Translations under genes and position numbers: made by a program
Part shown: positions 55,974 through 64,000 of the stretch, in pieces
Layout of the letters: each line of letters opens with the position of its first letter
Numbering within the stretch: position 1 is the first letter of the stretch
Assembly (NCBI GenBank): GCA_046046245.1
Contig: JBJOKE010000037.1
Location: forward strand, 42,619 to 106,618
Length of the DNA stretch: 64,000 nt
DNA from: UBA4615 sp046046245
GTDB lineage: Bacteria; Pseudomonadota; Gammaproteobacteria; Burkholderiales; Burkholderiaceae_E
Reading direction: 5' to 3'
The notes under the pieces: generated by a model
The model's database searches: none
What the model was told of the DNA's origin: nothing
Seen by the model: the letters and a program-made list of their open reading frames with translations, nothing else

Positions 55974-57917
55974 ATGGCGATCTCCGTACCTCTCCCCTTA
56001 CCCACCCAGGCCGCGTCTCCAGCATCGCGCGAACCGCGTCCGATCTGGATGTTCGCCGTCCTGCTCGCTTCCTACCTCAGCCTGAACCTGATCCTGCGGT
56101 GGCTGGGCTGGCCGCTGTTCCACGGGCACGGTGCCTATGGCTGGCCTCCGCCGGACACCGTCACGCTGGTGGCGATGTCGCTTGCCTGCATGGTGCCGGT
56201 CTGGGGGCTGCCGCTGCTTGTCGCCGCTTCCCTCCCGGCGTCGCGCGACCGGCATCGAGTGCCGCGAGCAGTCGTCGCGCTCACGATCGTCGGACTGGCT
56301 TTCGTCGAGGCCGACATGGGCTGGTTCGCGCTGTCGCGCCGGCACCTCTCGGTCGATGACATCACCCTGTTCATGGAGGGCGACTGGTCCCGACACATCG
56401 GATTGACAGGCACCGATCTGATTCGATTCTCCGTCAAGGCGCTGGCACACGCGGTCGCCGTGACCGCCATGGCGCTCGTCGCTTCGCGCGTAGCCGTGAA
56501 ACGCAGCGCCCGTCACACCTGGGCCGCACCCTTGATCACCATGCTGCTGGGAGGGTGCACTTTCGCGGCGACCACCGGTCACCTGAGCGCGAACGGCGAT
56601 CGCCAGATGCGTGCTCTGTTGGTCCAGCACCCGATGCGGCTCGCCGGGATCGAAGCCGGCTACCTCGGCATTGTCGGCCGAGACGACTTCACTCGAGAAC
56701 TGAGTGCGATGTACCGGGCGGCGGAGCCGGCGAACGAGCGGACCGCTCCCAACCCACTGATCACCGCGATGACGGAGCAATCGGTACCCTCCAACCCAAG
56801 CATCGTGGTCATCGCGATCGAAGGACTCAATGCGGATCTCGCCAACGAGATGGCCTCGCTGCGTACCCTCGAAACGCGGAGCCTGCGTGCGCTCGATCAC
56901 AATTCGACGGGTAACGCCACGCACTATGGGCTGCTCGGACTGACCCATGGCCTTCCGATGTTCTTCTACGGCCCACCGCATTCGACCCAGTCGGCCTACG
57001 TCGACGCGCTCGTGCGAGCGGGATACCGCGCCAAACGCTTCGGGATCGACATCGGGGCATTCGGTCGACTCGAGAACTACACGACCAACTTCACTGATCC
57101 GCTCCACGTTCCCGACACCGACGCCGGAAACATCGCAGCGGTTCATCGTTTCCTCTCGGACGGAGCGGCTCCCAAGTTTGCACTGGTGTACTACGCGGCG
57201 ACGCACTGGCCCTATGTGCACTCGGCGGGGTATCGCGCCAGGCAGCCCGAGGTCGACGAGGCGTTCGATTTCACGAGACTGGATCTGCTCCGATTCAGGA
57301 AGGAAATCACGAACCGCTATCTGAACTGTCTGGACGAGGCCGACGCATGGCTGGCTCGTCTTCTGGCCGGGATCGATCTGGACCGTACCATCGTAGTCCT
57401 GACGAGCGACCACGGCGAAGAGTTGCTCGAGCACGGCCGGCTCAGTCATGCGAGCGGCCTGTTTGGCGGCCAGATTCGCGTACCGATGTTGATCAGCCTT
57501 CCCGGGGGAAGGCCCGGTACCATCGACGCACCGACCTCACACTCGCAGCTGATGCCGGCGCTGCTCACCGCGATGGGACTGTTGCCGGCCGCCGACTCGA
57601 GCGCGCCCTCCATCGAGTCCGTCGCTGTTGTCGCGCACAACGCCCACACCAACCGGCCGCGGGAGTGGGCGCTGATCGATGCACGCCATAAGGTGCTTTT
57701 CCGATCGCACCGGAACGGAGAGGTCGACGTCAGTGCGATCCTCGACCGGCAGGATCAGCCCATTCAGGACTGGTCGGCGGTCGACCGGATGCTGCTCGGC
57801 CGCTCTTTCTCGCAGCTGCGGTGGATGATGGACATGGGTACGCCCACGGCACGCACCGCCGGCGTGTCCGCCGCGCCCGAACCCAAGCCCACGCCGAGTG
57901 CACGGCCATCACGCTGA
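55974..57917 (+). CDS. YejM/LtaS-like membrane sulfatase-fold protein
   Basis: A 647-residue inner-membrane protein. The N-terminal third has five or so hydrophobic helices (FAVLLASYLSLNLILRWLGW; VTLVAMSLACMVPVWGLPLL). The periplasmic sulfatase-fold domain follows from about 270: IVVIAIEGLNADLANEMASL, the nucleophile region HNSTGNATHYGLLGLTHGLP with T312, and the metal motif DHGEE at 479-483 in VLTSDHGEELLEHGRLSHAS. This resembles YejM/PbgA and phosphoethanolamine/LtaS-type enzymes linked to envelope lipids. GC content is lower than in neighbours (35 of 60 in the line starting 57061), and codon choice is less GC-biased, so it was probably acquired. It lies between repeat copies B and C. The ATG was chosen at the first hydrophobic domain. 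Confidence 0.85.
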   Translation: MAISVPLPLPTQAASPASREPRPIWMFAVLLASYLSLNLILRWLGWPLFHGHGAYGWPPPDTVTLVAMSLACMVPVWGLPLLVAASLPASRDRHRVPRAVVALTIVGLAFVEADMGWFALSRRHLSVDDITLFMEGDWSRHIGLTGTDLIRFSVKALAHAVAVTAMALVASRVAVKRSARHTWAAPLITMLLGGCTFAATTGHLSANGDRQMRALLVQHPMRLAGIEAGYLGIVGRDDFTRELSAMYRAAEPANERTAPNPLITAMTEQSVPSNPSIVVIAIEGLNADLANEMASLRTLETRSLRALDHNSTGNATHYGLLGLTHGLPMFFYGPPHSTQSAYVDALVRAGYRAKRFGIDIGAFGRLENYTTNFTDPLHVPDTDAGNIAAVHRFLSDGAAPKFALVYYAATHWPYVHSAGYRARQPEVDEAFDFTRLDLLRFRKEITNRYLNCLDEADAWLARLLAGIDLDRTIVVLTSDHGEELLEHGRLSHASGLFGGQIRVPMLISLPGGRPGTIDAPTSHSQLMPALLTAMGLLPAADSSAPSIESVAVVAHNAHTNRPREWALIDARHKVLFRSHRNGEVDVSAILDRQDQPIQDWSAVDRMLLGRSFSQLRWMMDMGTPTARTAGVSAAPEPKPTPSARPSR

Positions 57918-58034
57918 CCCCGAAACAGGCAGCGTCCGAAGTGCTCCTGCTCGCGCCGTGGTTCCATGCTGTGTTTCGCGTGACTGACGTGCCCCGTTTC
58001 CTCGGTCCAATCGTTTCTGGAAAGCTGGCTCGCC

Positions 58035-58090
58035 TGCCCAGGGCGTCTGCTGCCCCTGCCAGCCCGTGCGAGGGCGTTCGAGGTGCCTGT
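58035..58090 (+). repeat. Dispersed intergenic repeat, copy C
   Basis: Core GAGGGCGT at 58070-58077. It fills most of the gap between the sulfatase stop and the convergent hydrolase gene, in direct orientation to copy B. Confidence 0.55.
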
Positions 58091-58111
58091 TCGCTGTCCG
58101 TCGCGCGCCGC

Positions 58112-58879
58112 TCAGGTGTCGAACAGCCAGCGCTCGACGTGGCGGGCGACGATGCCGGCGCCGGCGCCGAGCATCGGGCAATGGCCGGCGTGCGGCACGA
58201 CCTGTGCGACCGCGTCCCAGGCGACCGCGGTGCGGCGCAACGCGTCGGGCGTCACCAGCGGGTCGTCGCGGCCGGAAATCGCCAGCATGGGCACCCTGGC
58301 GTCACGCGGTACCTCGTGCGGCCGCAGCCAGTCGAGGCAGGCCGAGAACGATTCGTCGCGCAGCGCGGCCGCGACGCGCGCCACCAGCGCATCGGGCGCC
58401 CGCGGCCCGAGCAGCAGTTCGCGCACGCGGGCCGGGTCGGGCCGTCCGGGCTCGCCGAGCAGCAGCAGCGGGCGACGGGCGAGCAGCGCGCGGGCGAGCG
58501 CCGCGGGGTGGCGCGCGGCGAGGCCGCGGGCGGCCACCTCCAGCCCGTCGGGAGGGGTCGGCGAGATCAGCACCGCGCCGTCGTGCGCGCCGCGCGCGAT
58601 CAGGCCCTCGACTACGCGCGCGCCCATCGAGTGGCCGACGAGGATCTTCGGACCCTCGAGGCGCACGAGCAGTGCGTGCAGACGGTCGACGTAGCGCGAC
58701 AGCGGCAGGTGCGCCACGCGGCGCGACCACTGTCCGGCGGGCCAGACCTCGTGCAGGTCGGGGGCGAAGCAGCGCAACCCGAGCGACTCGAGACGCGGGC
58801 GCAGGCCGTCGTGCCCGTCGTCCCACACCCAGGGCCCGAGGCAGGGCCCGTGCACCAGGACGACGACGGCCTTCGGCAC
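58112..58879 (-). CDS. Alpha/beta hydrolase
   Basis: A 255-residue alpha/beta-hydrolase fold enzyme. It has the oxyanion region VVVLVHGPCLGPWVWDDG, the nucleophile elbow GHSMGA, the acid in MLAISGRDDPLVTPDALRRT and the catalytic histidine in VPHAGHCPMLGAGA. Substrate unknown; in this place it could act in purine or nucleoside-ester breakdown, but that is a guess. No ATG lies near the conserved N-terminus, so a GTG (VPKAVVVLVHG) 15 bases after the guanine deaminase stop was chosen. Confidence 0.85.
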   Translation of the reverse strand: MPKAVVVLVHGPCLGPWVWDDGHDGLRPRLESLGLRCFAPDLHEVWPAGQWSRRVAHLPLSRYVDRLHALLVRLEGPKILVGHSMGARVVEGLIARGAHDGAVLISPTPPDGLEVAARGLAARHPAALARALLARRPLLLLGEPGRPDPARVRELLLGPRAPDALVARVAAALRDESFSACLDWLRPHEVPRDARVPMLAISGRDDPLVTPDALRRTAVAWDAVAQVVPHAGHCPMLGAGAGIVARHVERWLFDT

Positions 58880-58893
58880 GAAGGCGGCGCCGG

Positions 58894-60222
58894 TCAGGGT
58901 CGGGCGACGGGCGCCGCGCCCGCGCGACGGTGCACCGCCACGCCCGCCGCCCAGGTCTCGAGCACGCCGCGGTCGTCGCCGAGGGTGGCGAGCGCGAAGA
59001 AGGTGTCGAGCGGGTCGTCGCGCAGCCCGGTGCGGCGCGCGAGCAGCGGCGTGGCCGACGGATCGAGCACCGCGAGGTCGGCGTCGCGGCCGGGCTCGAG
59101 GCTGCCGATCCGGTCGTCGAGGTAGAGCGAGCGCGCGCCGCCGCGCGTGGCGAGGTACAGCGAATAGGCCGGGTGCATCGAGTGCCCGCGCAGCTGCTGC
59201 ACCTTGTAGGCCTCGCCCAGCGTGCGCAGCATCGAGTACGACGAGCCGCCGCCGACGTCGGTGCCCAGCCCGATCCGGTGGCCCGAGGCGATCGCCTGCG
59301 GCAGGTCGTACAGGCCGCTGCCGATGAACAGGTTCGAGGTCGGGCAGAACGACGACGCGGTCCCGCTCGCGGCCATCCGCGCGCGGTCGGCGTCGTCGAG
59401 CCAGATGCAGTGCGCGTAGATCGCGCGTTCGCGCAGCAGGCCGTGATGGTCGTAGACGTCGAGGTAGCTGCGCCGCTCGGGGAAGAGCCGCGCCACCCAG
59501 GCCACCTCGTCGCGGTTCTCGGCGACGTGGCTCTGCACGTGGACCGTCGGATGCTCGGCGGCGAGCCGTCCGGCGGCCTCGAGCTGGGCCTCGGTCGAGG
59601 TGACCGCGAAGCGCACCGTGATCGCGTAGCGCGAGCGGCCGCGGCCGTGCCAGCGCTCGATCAGCGCGCGGCTCTCGTCGACGCCGCCCAGCGTGTCGTC
59701 GCGCAGGCCGTCGGGCGCGTGCCGGTTCATCAGGCACTTGCCGGCCACCATCAGCAGCCCGCGCGACTCGGTCTCGGTGAAGAACGCGTCCACCGAGCCG
59801 GGGTGCACCGTGCAGAACACGCTCGCGGTGGTGGTGCCGTTCTCCAGCAGCCGGTCGACGAAGAACGACGCGGCCGCGCGCGCGTGCGCGGCATCGGCGA
59901 AGCGGCGCTCCTCGGGGAAGGTGTAGCGCTCGAGCCAGTCGAGCAGCTGCGTGCCGTAGCTGGCGATCACGTCCACCTGCGGGAAGTGGACGTGGGTGTC
60001 GACGAAGCCGGGCACGACGAGCGTGCCGCGGCGGTCGTGCACGGGCACGTCGGGACCGAGCGAGGGCAGCAGCGCGGCCGCCGGGCCCAGCCGCTCGATG
60101 CGGCCGTCGCGGATCAGCAGGACGCCGTCGCGGACGTGCTCGACCGCGCCCGCGTCCGAGCCGTCGAGGCCCGGATCGCGCAGGCAGTGGAGGAAGTCGG
60201 CACGGATCGCGACGGCGGACAC
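58894..60222 (-). CDS. guaD: Guanine deaminase
   Basis: GuaD converts guanine to xanthine and ammonia in purine salvage and breakdown. The 442-residue amidohydrolase has TLVVPGFVDTHVHFPQVDVI with the H-x-H zinc ligands, the block YAITVRFAVTSTEAQLEAAG, HVQSHVAENRDEV, ERAIYAHCIWLDD and GLGTDVGGGSSYSMLRTLGE with the catalytic aspartate. The H-F-P-Q and SHVAEN motifs mark GuaD within the superfamily. It follows the BMP-family binding protein by four bases. Confidence 0.95.
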   Translation of the reverse strand: MSAVAIRADFLHCLRDPGLDGSDAGAVEHVRDGVLLIRDGRIERLGPAAALLPSLGPDVPVHDRRGTLVVPGFVDTHVHFPQVDVIASYGTQLLDWLERYTFPEERRFADAAHARAAASFFVDRLLENGTTTASVFCTVHPGSVDAFFTETESRGLLMVAGKCLMNRHAPDGLRDDTLGGVDESRALIERWHGRGRSRYAITVRFAVTSTEAQLEAAGRLAAEHPTVHVQSHVAENRDEVAWVARLFPERRSYLDVYDHHGLLRERAIYAHCIWLDDADRARMAASGTASSFCPTSNLFIGSGLYDLPQAIASGHRIGLGTDVGGGSSYSMLRTLGEAYKVQQLRGHSMHPAYSLYLATRGGARSLYLDDRIGSLEPGRDADLAVLDPSATPLLARRTGLRDDPLDTFFALATLGDDRGVLETWAAGVAVHRRAGAAPVARP

Positions 60223-60226
60223 GGGC

Positions 60227-61375
60227 TCAGCTCCGCGGGATCTTGCCGGCCACGCCCTCGACCAGCCAGTCGATCCGGTTCAGGTCGTCGTCCGACATCG
60301 TGCCCTGCTGCAGGCGGACGCGGCCCTCGTTGTCCCGGATCGGTCCGGTGAACGGATGCAGGCGGCCGGCGACGATGTCTGCCTCGCGGGCGCGCAGCAG
60401 CGCGACCGTGTCCTTCGGGACGTCGGCGGCGACCGGGTCGACGCGGACCATGCCGTCCTTCAGGCCGCCCCAGGTGCTGCGCGTGCGCCAGGTGCCGTCG
60501 AGCACGGCCTGGGTGCGCTGCACGTAGTAGCGGCCCCAGTGGTGGGTGACCGAGACCAGGTGGGCGCGGGGCGCGGCGCGGCTCATGTCGGAATGGTAGC
60601 CGACGACCCTCAGGCCGCGGCTCTCGGCGGCCTGCGGCACGGCCGACGAGTCGGTGTGGTGGGTCAGCACGTCGGCGCCCTGGTTGGCCAGCGTCAGCGC
60701 GGCGTCGCGCTCGCGGCCCGGGTCGAACCAGCTGCTCGTCCAGACGACGCGGACCTCCGCCTTCGGGTTCGCGGCGCGCGCACCGAGCGTGAACGCGTTG
60801 ATGCCCTGCAGGACCTCGGGGATGGGGAACGCGGCGACGTAGCCGATCACGTTCGACTTCGTCGCGCGGCCGGCGACCAGGCCGCCGAGCCAGCGGCCCT
60901 CGTAGAAGCGCGCGTTGTACGTCGCGACGTTCGGCGCCGACCTGTAGCCCGACGCGTGCTCGAAGACCGTGTCCGGGAAGTCGCGCGCGACGCGGATCGT
61001 CGGGTCCATGTAGCCGAACGAGGTGGTGAAGATCAGGCCGTGGCCCTGCGTCGCGAGGTCGCGGATCACGCGCTCGGCGTCGGCGCCCTCGGCGACCTTC
61101 TCGACGAAGCTCGTGCTCGCGCGGCCGGCGAGGGCCTGCTCGAGCTCCCTGCGACCGAGGTCGTGCTGGTGGGTCCAGCCGGCGTCGGACACCGGGCTGA
61201 CGTAGACGAAGGCGACCTTCAGCGGCGCGCGGGCCGGTCCCTTGGGCTGTGCACGCGGGGCGGCGGGGAGCGTGGCGGCGAGCGCGGCGGCAGCGAGCGG
61301 ACGGAGAGCGGCCCGCCGTGGCGGGGCGACGGGCCCGGCGACGGCGAGGTTTTCGACGAGACGGTCGTCGTTCAC
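60227..61375 (-). CDS. BMP family ABC transporter substrate-binding protein, purine-type
   Basis: A periplasmic binding protein of the basic membrane protein/PnrA family, which carries purines or nucleosides. The 382-residue product has an export signal with RR and hydrophobic run (RRAALRPLAAAALAATLPAA then PRA). The mature part opens LKVAFVYVSPVSDAGWTHQH, with RVIRDLATQGHGLIFTTSFG, FEGRW-like FYEGRWLGGLVAGRATKSNV and GADVLTHHTDSSAVPQAAES, all family landmarks. The next gene is guanine deaminase, so purine uptake feeding deamination is likely. The ATPase and permease genes are not in the window. A GTG start (VNDDRLVENL) was chosen. Confidence 0.92.
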   Translation of the reverse strand: MNDDRLVENLAVAGPVAPPRRAALRPLAAAALAATLPAAPRAQPKGPARAPLKVAFVYVSPVSDAGWTHQHDLGRRELEQALAGRASTSFVEKVAEGADAERVIRDLATQGHGLIFTTSFGYMDPTIRVARDFPDTVFEHASGYRSAPNVATYNARFYEGRWLGGLVAGRATKSNVIGYVAAFPIPEVLQGINAFTLGARAANPKAEVRVVWTSSWFDPGRERDAALTLANQGADVLTHHTDSSAVPQAAESRGLRVVGYHSDMSRAAPRAHLVSVTHHWGRYYVQRTQAVLDGTWRTRSTWGGLKDGMVRVDPVAADVPKDTVALLRAREADIVAGRLHPFTGPIRDNEGRVRLQQGTMSDDDLNRIDWLVEGVAGKIPRS

Positions 61376-61572
61376 GTGGTTGGTCCTCGAACACGGCTGC
61401 AGGCGGGCCGGCTGCAGCGCCCGGTGGCCCGGCGCGGGCGGGCGCCCCGGCGGGCGCAGGGGCGGGATTCTACGCGCGCGGTCCACCAAGGCACGCGGGC
61501 CGGGCCGGCTCGCGCCGCGCCCGGCCCGCGCCGGTTCGGAGGCCACCCCGCCGCGGCGGGGCTAAGCGGCCG

Positions 61573-62454
61573 TCAGCCGCGCCCCTGCAGCTTCGCGATC
61601 CGCTGCTCGATCGGCGGGTGCGACGAGAACGAGAACAGCGCCATCAATCCGCTCGGGCGGCCGCTGATGCCCATCGTCGCGACGTTCTTGGGCAGCGAGC
61701 CGGGATCCAGCCCGCCCAGGCGCGCGAGCGCGCCGATCATCGGGCCCTTGCGGCCCATCAGGTCGGCCGCGCCGGCATCGGCACGGAACTCGCGCTGCCG
61801 CGAGAACCAGGCGACGACCATGGCCGCGAGCACGCCGAGCAGGATGTCCAGGACGATCGTGGTGGCGTAGTAGCCGATGCCGGGCGCGTCGTCCTGGTTG
61901 CGCAGCACGACCTTGTCGACGAAGTAGCCGACGATCCGCGAGATGAAGACCACGAAGGTGTTCATCACGCCCTGGATCAGCGTCATCGTGACCATGTCGC
62001 CGTTGGCCACGTGCGCGACCTCGTGACCGATCACCGCCTCGACCTCGTCGCGGTCCATCGACTCGAGCAGGCCGGTCGAGACCGCGACCAGCGCCGAGTT
62101 CTTGAACGCGCCGGTGGCGAACGCGTTGGGCTCGCCCTGGTAGATCGCGACCTCGGGCATCGCGATCCCGGCCTTGTCGGCGAAGCGCGCGACGGTCTGC
62201 ACGATCCACATGTGCGAGGGCTCGTGCGAGTCGTTGATCACCTGCGCGCCGGTCGACCACTTGGCCATCGGCTTGCTCATCAGCAGCGAGATGAACGCGC
62301 CGCCGAAGCCCATGACGAGGGAGAAGCCCAGCAGTCCGCTCACGGACAGGCCATTGGCGGTCAGGAAACGGTTCAGGCCGAGCAGGTTCACCGTGACGCC
62401 GAGCACCAGCATCACGGCCAGGTTGGTCACCAGGAACAGCACGATCCGCTTCAT
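61573..62454 (-). CDS. htpX: Membrane zinc protease HtpX
   Basis: HtpX is an inner-membrane M48 metalloprotease for quality control of membrane proteins. The 293-residue product has the usual four hydrophobic segments, NAFATGAFKNSALVAVSTGL, the zinc motif HEVAH in VEAVIGHEVAHVANGDMVTM, and the third ligand Glu in REFRADAGAADLMG. GAGGAG precedes the ATG. A degenerate paralogue lies about 500 bases away on the same strand. Confidence 0.96.
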   Translation of the reverse strand: MKRIVLFLVTNLAVMLVLGVTVNLLGLNRFLTANGLSVSGLLGFSLVMGFGGAFISLLMSKPMAKWSTGAQVINDSHEPSHMWIVQTVARFADKAGIAMPEVAIYQGEPNAFATGAFKNSALVAVSTGLLESMDRDEVEAVIGHEVAHVANGDMVTMTLIQGVMNTFVVFISRIVGYFVDKVVLRNQDDAPGIGYYATTIVLDILLGVLAAMVVAWFSRQREFRADAGAADLMGRKGPMIGALARLGGLDPGSLPKNVATMGISGRPSGLMALFSFSSHPPIEQRIAKLQGRG

Positions 62455-62653
62455 CGAGGACTCCTCGGTAGGAGACGCTTGGGTCGCCGATGCTAGCCCA
62501 GCCTTGCACGGCGACCCTCAAATCCCTGCCGGACGCCGGAATTGCCGGCCGGATGCGCAGACACCGGAACGGGAGGGTGGCACCATGCGGGCTCCGCGAC
62601 GCCGCCGGCGGCGCTCGTGCCCGTCCCGACCGCCCCGACCGCCCCGATCGCCC

Positions 62654-62947
62654 ATGTTCGCCGAGACCCTGCCGCCCGAATGGGTCGGCTACGTCGCCGC
62701 TTCCCTGACGACCGCCTCCTTCGTGCCGCAGGCGCTGCTCACCCTGCGCACCCGCCGCGCCGACGGGATCTCGCTGCCGATGTACGCGCTGTTCACCGCC
62801 GGCGTGGCGCTTTGGCTGGCCTACGGGCTGATGACCGACGCCTGGCCGGTGATCCTCGCCAACGCGATCACGCTGGTGCTGGCCGCGCTGATCCTCGCCA
62901 CCGCGTGGCGCAGCCGGCGCGCCGAACCGCCGCCCGGCGGGGACTGA
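62654..62947 (+). CDS. SemiSWEET-like sugar transporter (MtN3/PQ-loop)
   Basis: A 97-residue protein with three helices, the size of a bacterial SemiSWEET protomer, which dimerises to move sugars. It has GYVAASLTTASFVPQALLTL with the PQ motif, RTRRADGISLPMYALFTAGV, and VALWLAYGLMTDAWPVILAN (the usual W-x-x-YG-x-x-x-x-x-x-P-[IV]-x-x-xN). The ATG at MFAETLPPEW gives the family length but lacks a ribosome site; an in-frame ATG 69 bases earlier (62585) has GGAGGG in place and would add 23 residues rich in Arg and Pro. Either may be used. Confidence 0.88.
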   Translation: MFAETLPPEWVGYVAASLTTASFVPQALLTLRTRRADGISLPMYALFTAGVALWLAYGLMTDAWPVILANAITLVLAALILATAWRSRRAEPPPGGD

Positions 62948-62970
62948 CCGATCCAGTCGCCCGCGCGCGC

Positions 62971-63879
62971 TCAGCGCGGCATCCGCAGGGCCTCGATGCG
63001 GCGCCGCGTCGGAGGCTGGTACCCAACCGCGTCCCGAAGCCCGCCGAGCCAACCCCGGTCCTCGTGCGCGCCCGAATGGATGAAGTGCGGCGCGTAGACG
63101 CTCCCGGTCGACAGCAGCGCGCCGTGGGGCGCCAGCGCATCGAGCCGCTCCAGGGCAGCGATCATCGGCGCCTCGCGCCCCATCAGCGCCGCTGCGCGTG
63201 CGTCGCTGCGCAGCTTGCCGGCGCGTGCAAAGGCGGCGACCAGCAACGACGCGGGCAGGCACAGCAGCATCCGCAGCAGGATCGACAAGCCGATCGTCAG
63301 GCCGAACGCCCCTCGCTCGAGGCCGCGCAGCCCGACCCGCTCGAGCGCCAGATCGAGGAGCCTGGGCAGCAGATCGACGAACACCGCGAGCGCGCCCTGC
63401 AGCAGCGTCAGCGTGACCGCTTCACCGTCGGCGATCTGCGCGATCTCGTGGGCGATCACTGCCTCGAGCTGGTCGGGCTCCAGCTGGTAGGGCAGCTGCG
63501 AAGACAGCACGAGCATCGAGTCGTCGCAGGACGCCGCAGTCGCGAAGGCGCCCGGCGGCCCCGGATAGAACGCCAGCTCGGGGCGGCGGATGCGCGCGCG
63601 GGCCGCGAGGTCGGCCGTGATCTGCAGCGCCCGGACCTGCGTCTCGTCCAGCGGCGTCTCCAGGAGTCGGGCGCGCGTGAGGAACCGGGCGATCGGACCG
63701 TGGAAGAGGAGCCACAGCAGCGCGCCGCCGAGCCCTGCCGACAGGCTCGCCACGAACAGGCTGGTCACCGTCGCGCCCTTCGACGCCAGGTGGACGTCGA
63801 GTCCGGCCAGCAGCACGACCAGCACGAGCATCAGCGAGGTGGAGAGGCTCGTCGCGGCGAGCAGTGCAATCCGGAGCAT
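62971..63879 (-). CDS. HtpX-like M48 paralogue lacking zinc ligands
   Basis: A 302-residue membrane protein clearly related to HtpX: same helix pattern, same blocks (PGAFATAASCDDSMLVLSSQ; LEAVIAHEIAQIADGEAVTL; ALMGREAPMIAALERLDALA). The zinc motif reads HEIAQ in place of HExxH, and the region REFRADA, which holds the third ligand in HtpX, reads GKLRSDA, so two of three zinc ligands are gone. The rest is well kept and there is no frameshift, so it is likely a non-catalytic pseudoprotease rather than a decaying gene. It may regulate HtpX or present substrates. Confidence 0.88.
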   Translation of the reverse strand: MLRIALLAATSLSTSLMLVLVVLLAGLDVHLASKGATVTSLFVASLSAGLGGALLWLLFHGPIARFLTRARLLETPLDETQVRALQITADLAARARIRRPELAFYPGPPGAFATAASCDDSMLVLSSQLPYQLEPDQLEAVIAHEIAQIADGEAVTLTLLQGALAVFVDLLPRLLDLALERVGLRGLERGAFGLTIGLSILLRMLLCLPASLLVAAFARAGKLRSDARAAALMGREAPMIAALERLDALAPHGALLSTGSVYAPHFIHSGAHEDRGWLGGLRDAVGYQPPTRRRIEALRMPR

Positions 63880-64000
63880 CGGAGCATCCCATCATCGTCG
63901 CGACCGCCACGACGCGCGGAAGCTCACCACGCCCCGGGGTGGACGGGCGATCGGCGAGGAACGGCCGGGCGGCGCGGACAGCCACGCGGTCCGCGCCGCG
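63880..64000. other. Right edge of the window, nothing recognised
   Basis: These 121 bases are upstream of the HtpX paralogue and should contain its promoter. No boxes or coding region could be supported. Confidence 0.4.

Overview
The window is a gene-dense, very GC-rich stretch of chromosome from a beta-proteobacterium, most likely a member of the Burkholderiales. This rests on the mix of genes: a tandem glycine riboswitch on a gcv operon, split pntAA/pntAB/pntB transhydrogenase, a TAXI/TRAP transporter beside glcDEF, urtABCDE plus urease genes, and class II cytochrome c' next to a cytochrome b561. I cannot name a genus. No rRNA, tRNA, CRISPR array or intact insertion sequence was seen.

Layout. 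1-12.1 kb is housekeeping: the end of a cytochrome b561 gene, a MarR regulator, cytochrome c', purB, a glutathione transferase, an FMN glutamate-synthase-like enzyme, nudJ-mnmA, the pnt operon with a small extra membrane protein inside it, and a DUF4870-like protein followed by two paralogous lipoproteins. 12.1-20.8 kb is one leftward operon, TAXI binding protein - fused TRAP permease - glcD - glcE - glcF - glycosyltransferase 9, which pairs a 2-hydroxy-acid oxidase with a likely importer. 20.9-28.1 kb holds an acid phosphatase, a class III aminotransferase and the riboswitch-controlled gcvH-gcvP-gcvT operon.

28.4-34.7 kb is the most unusual intact block: a class III adenylate cyclase with TPR-like repeats, a haloperoxidase-type PAP2 enzyme with thirteen Gly-Ala-Val repeats at its N-terminus, a subtilisin-like protease without a signal peptide, and a cAMP-type Crp/Fnr regulator, in one direction with short gaps or overlaps, facing a LuxR regulator. 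It looks like a self-contained cAMP signalling module and is my best candidate for an undescribed system.

34.8-49.1 kb is a leftward nitrogen operon: FAD oxidase - ureD - ureA - urtABCDE - ureB - ureC - ureE - ureF - ureG - hupE/ureJ - NarL-type response regulator. The whole urea ABC transporter sits between ureA and ureB, ureB has a histone-like Lys/Ala/Pro tail, and a consensus sigma-54 promoter with an NtrC-like site lies before urtA.

49.1-58.1 kb is a decay and acquisition zone: remnants of threonine dehydratase, a LysR regulator and a semialdehyde dehydrogenase, an acquired-looking DUF2141-SDR-TetR cassette with an AT-rich control region, a seven-repeat FG-GAP lipoprotein, a lower-GC YejM-like sulfatase, and three related copies of a short intergenic repeat. 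58.1-64 kb returns to core genes: alpha/beta hydrolase, guanine deaminase with a purine-type BMP binding protein, htpX, a SemiSWEET-like sugar transporter and an HtpX paralogue that has lost its zinc ligands.
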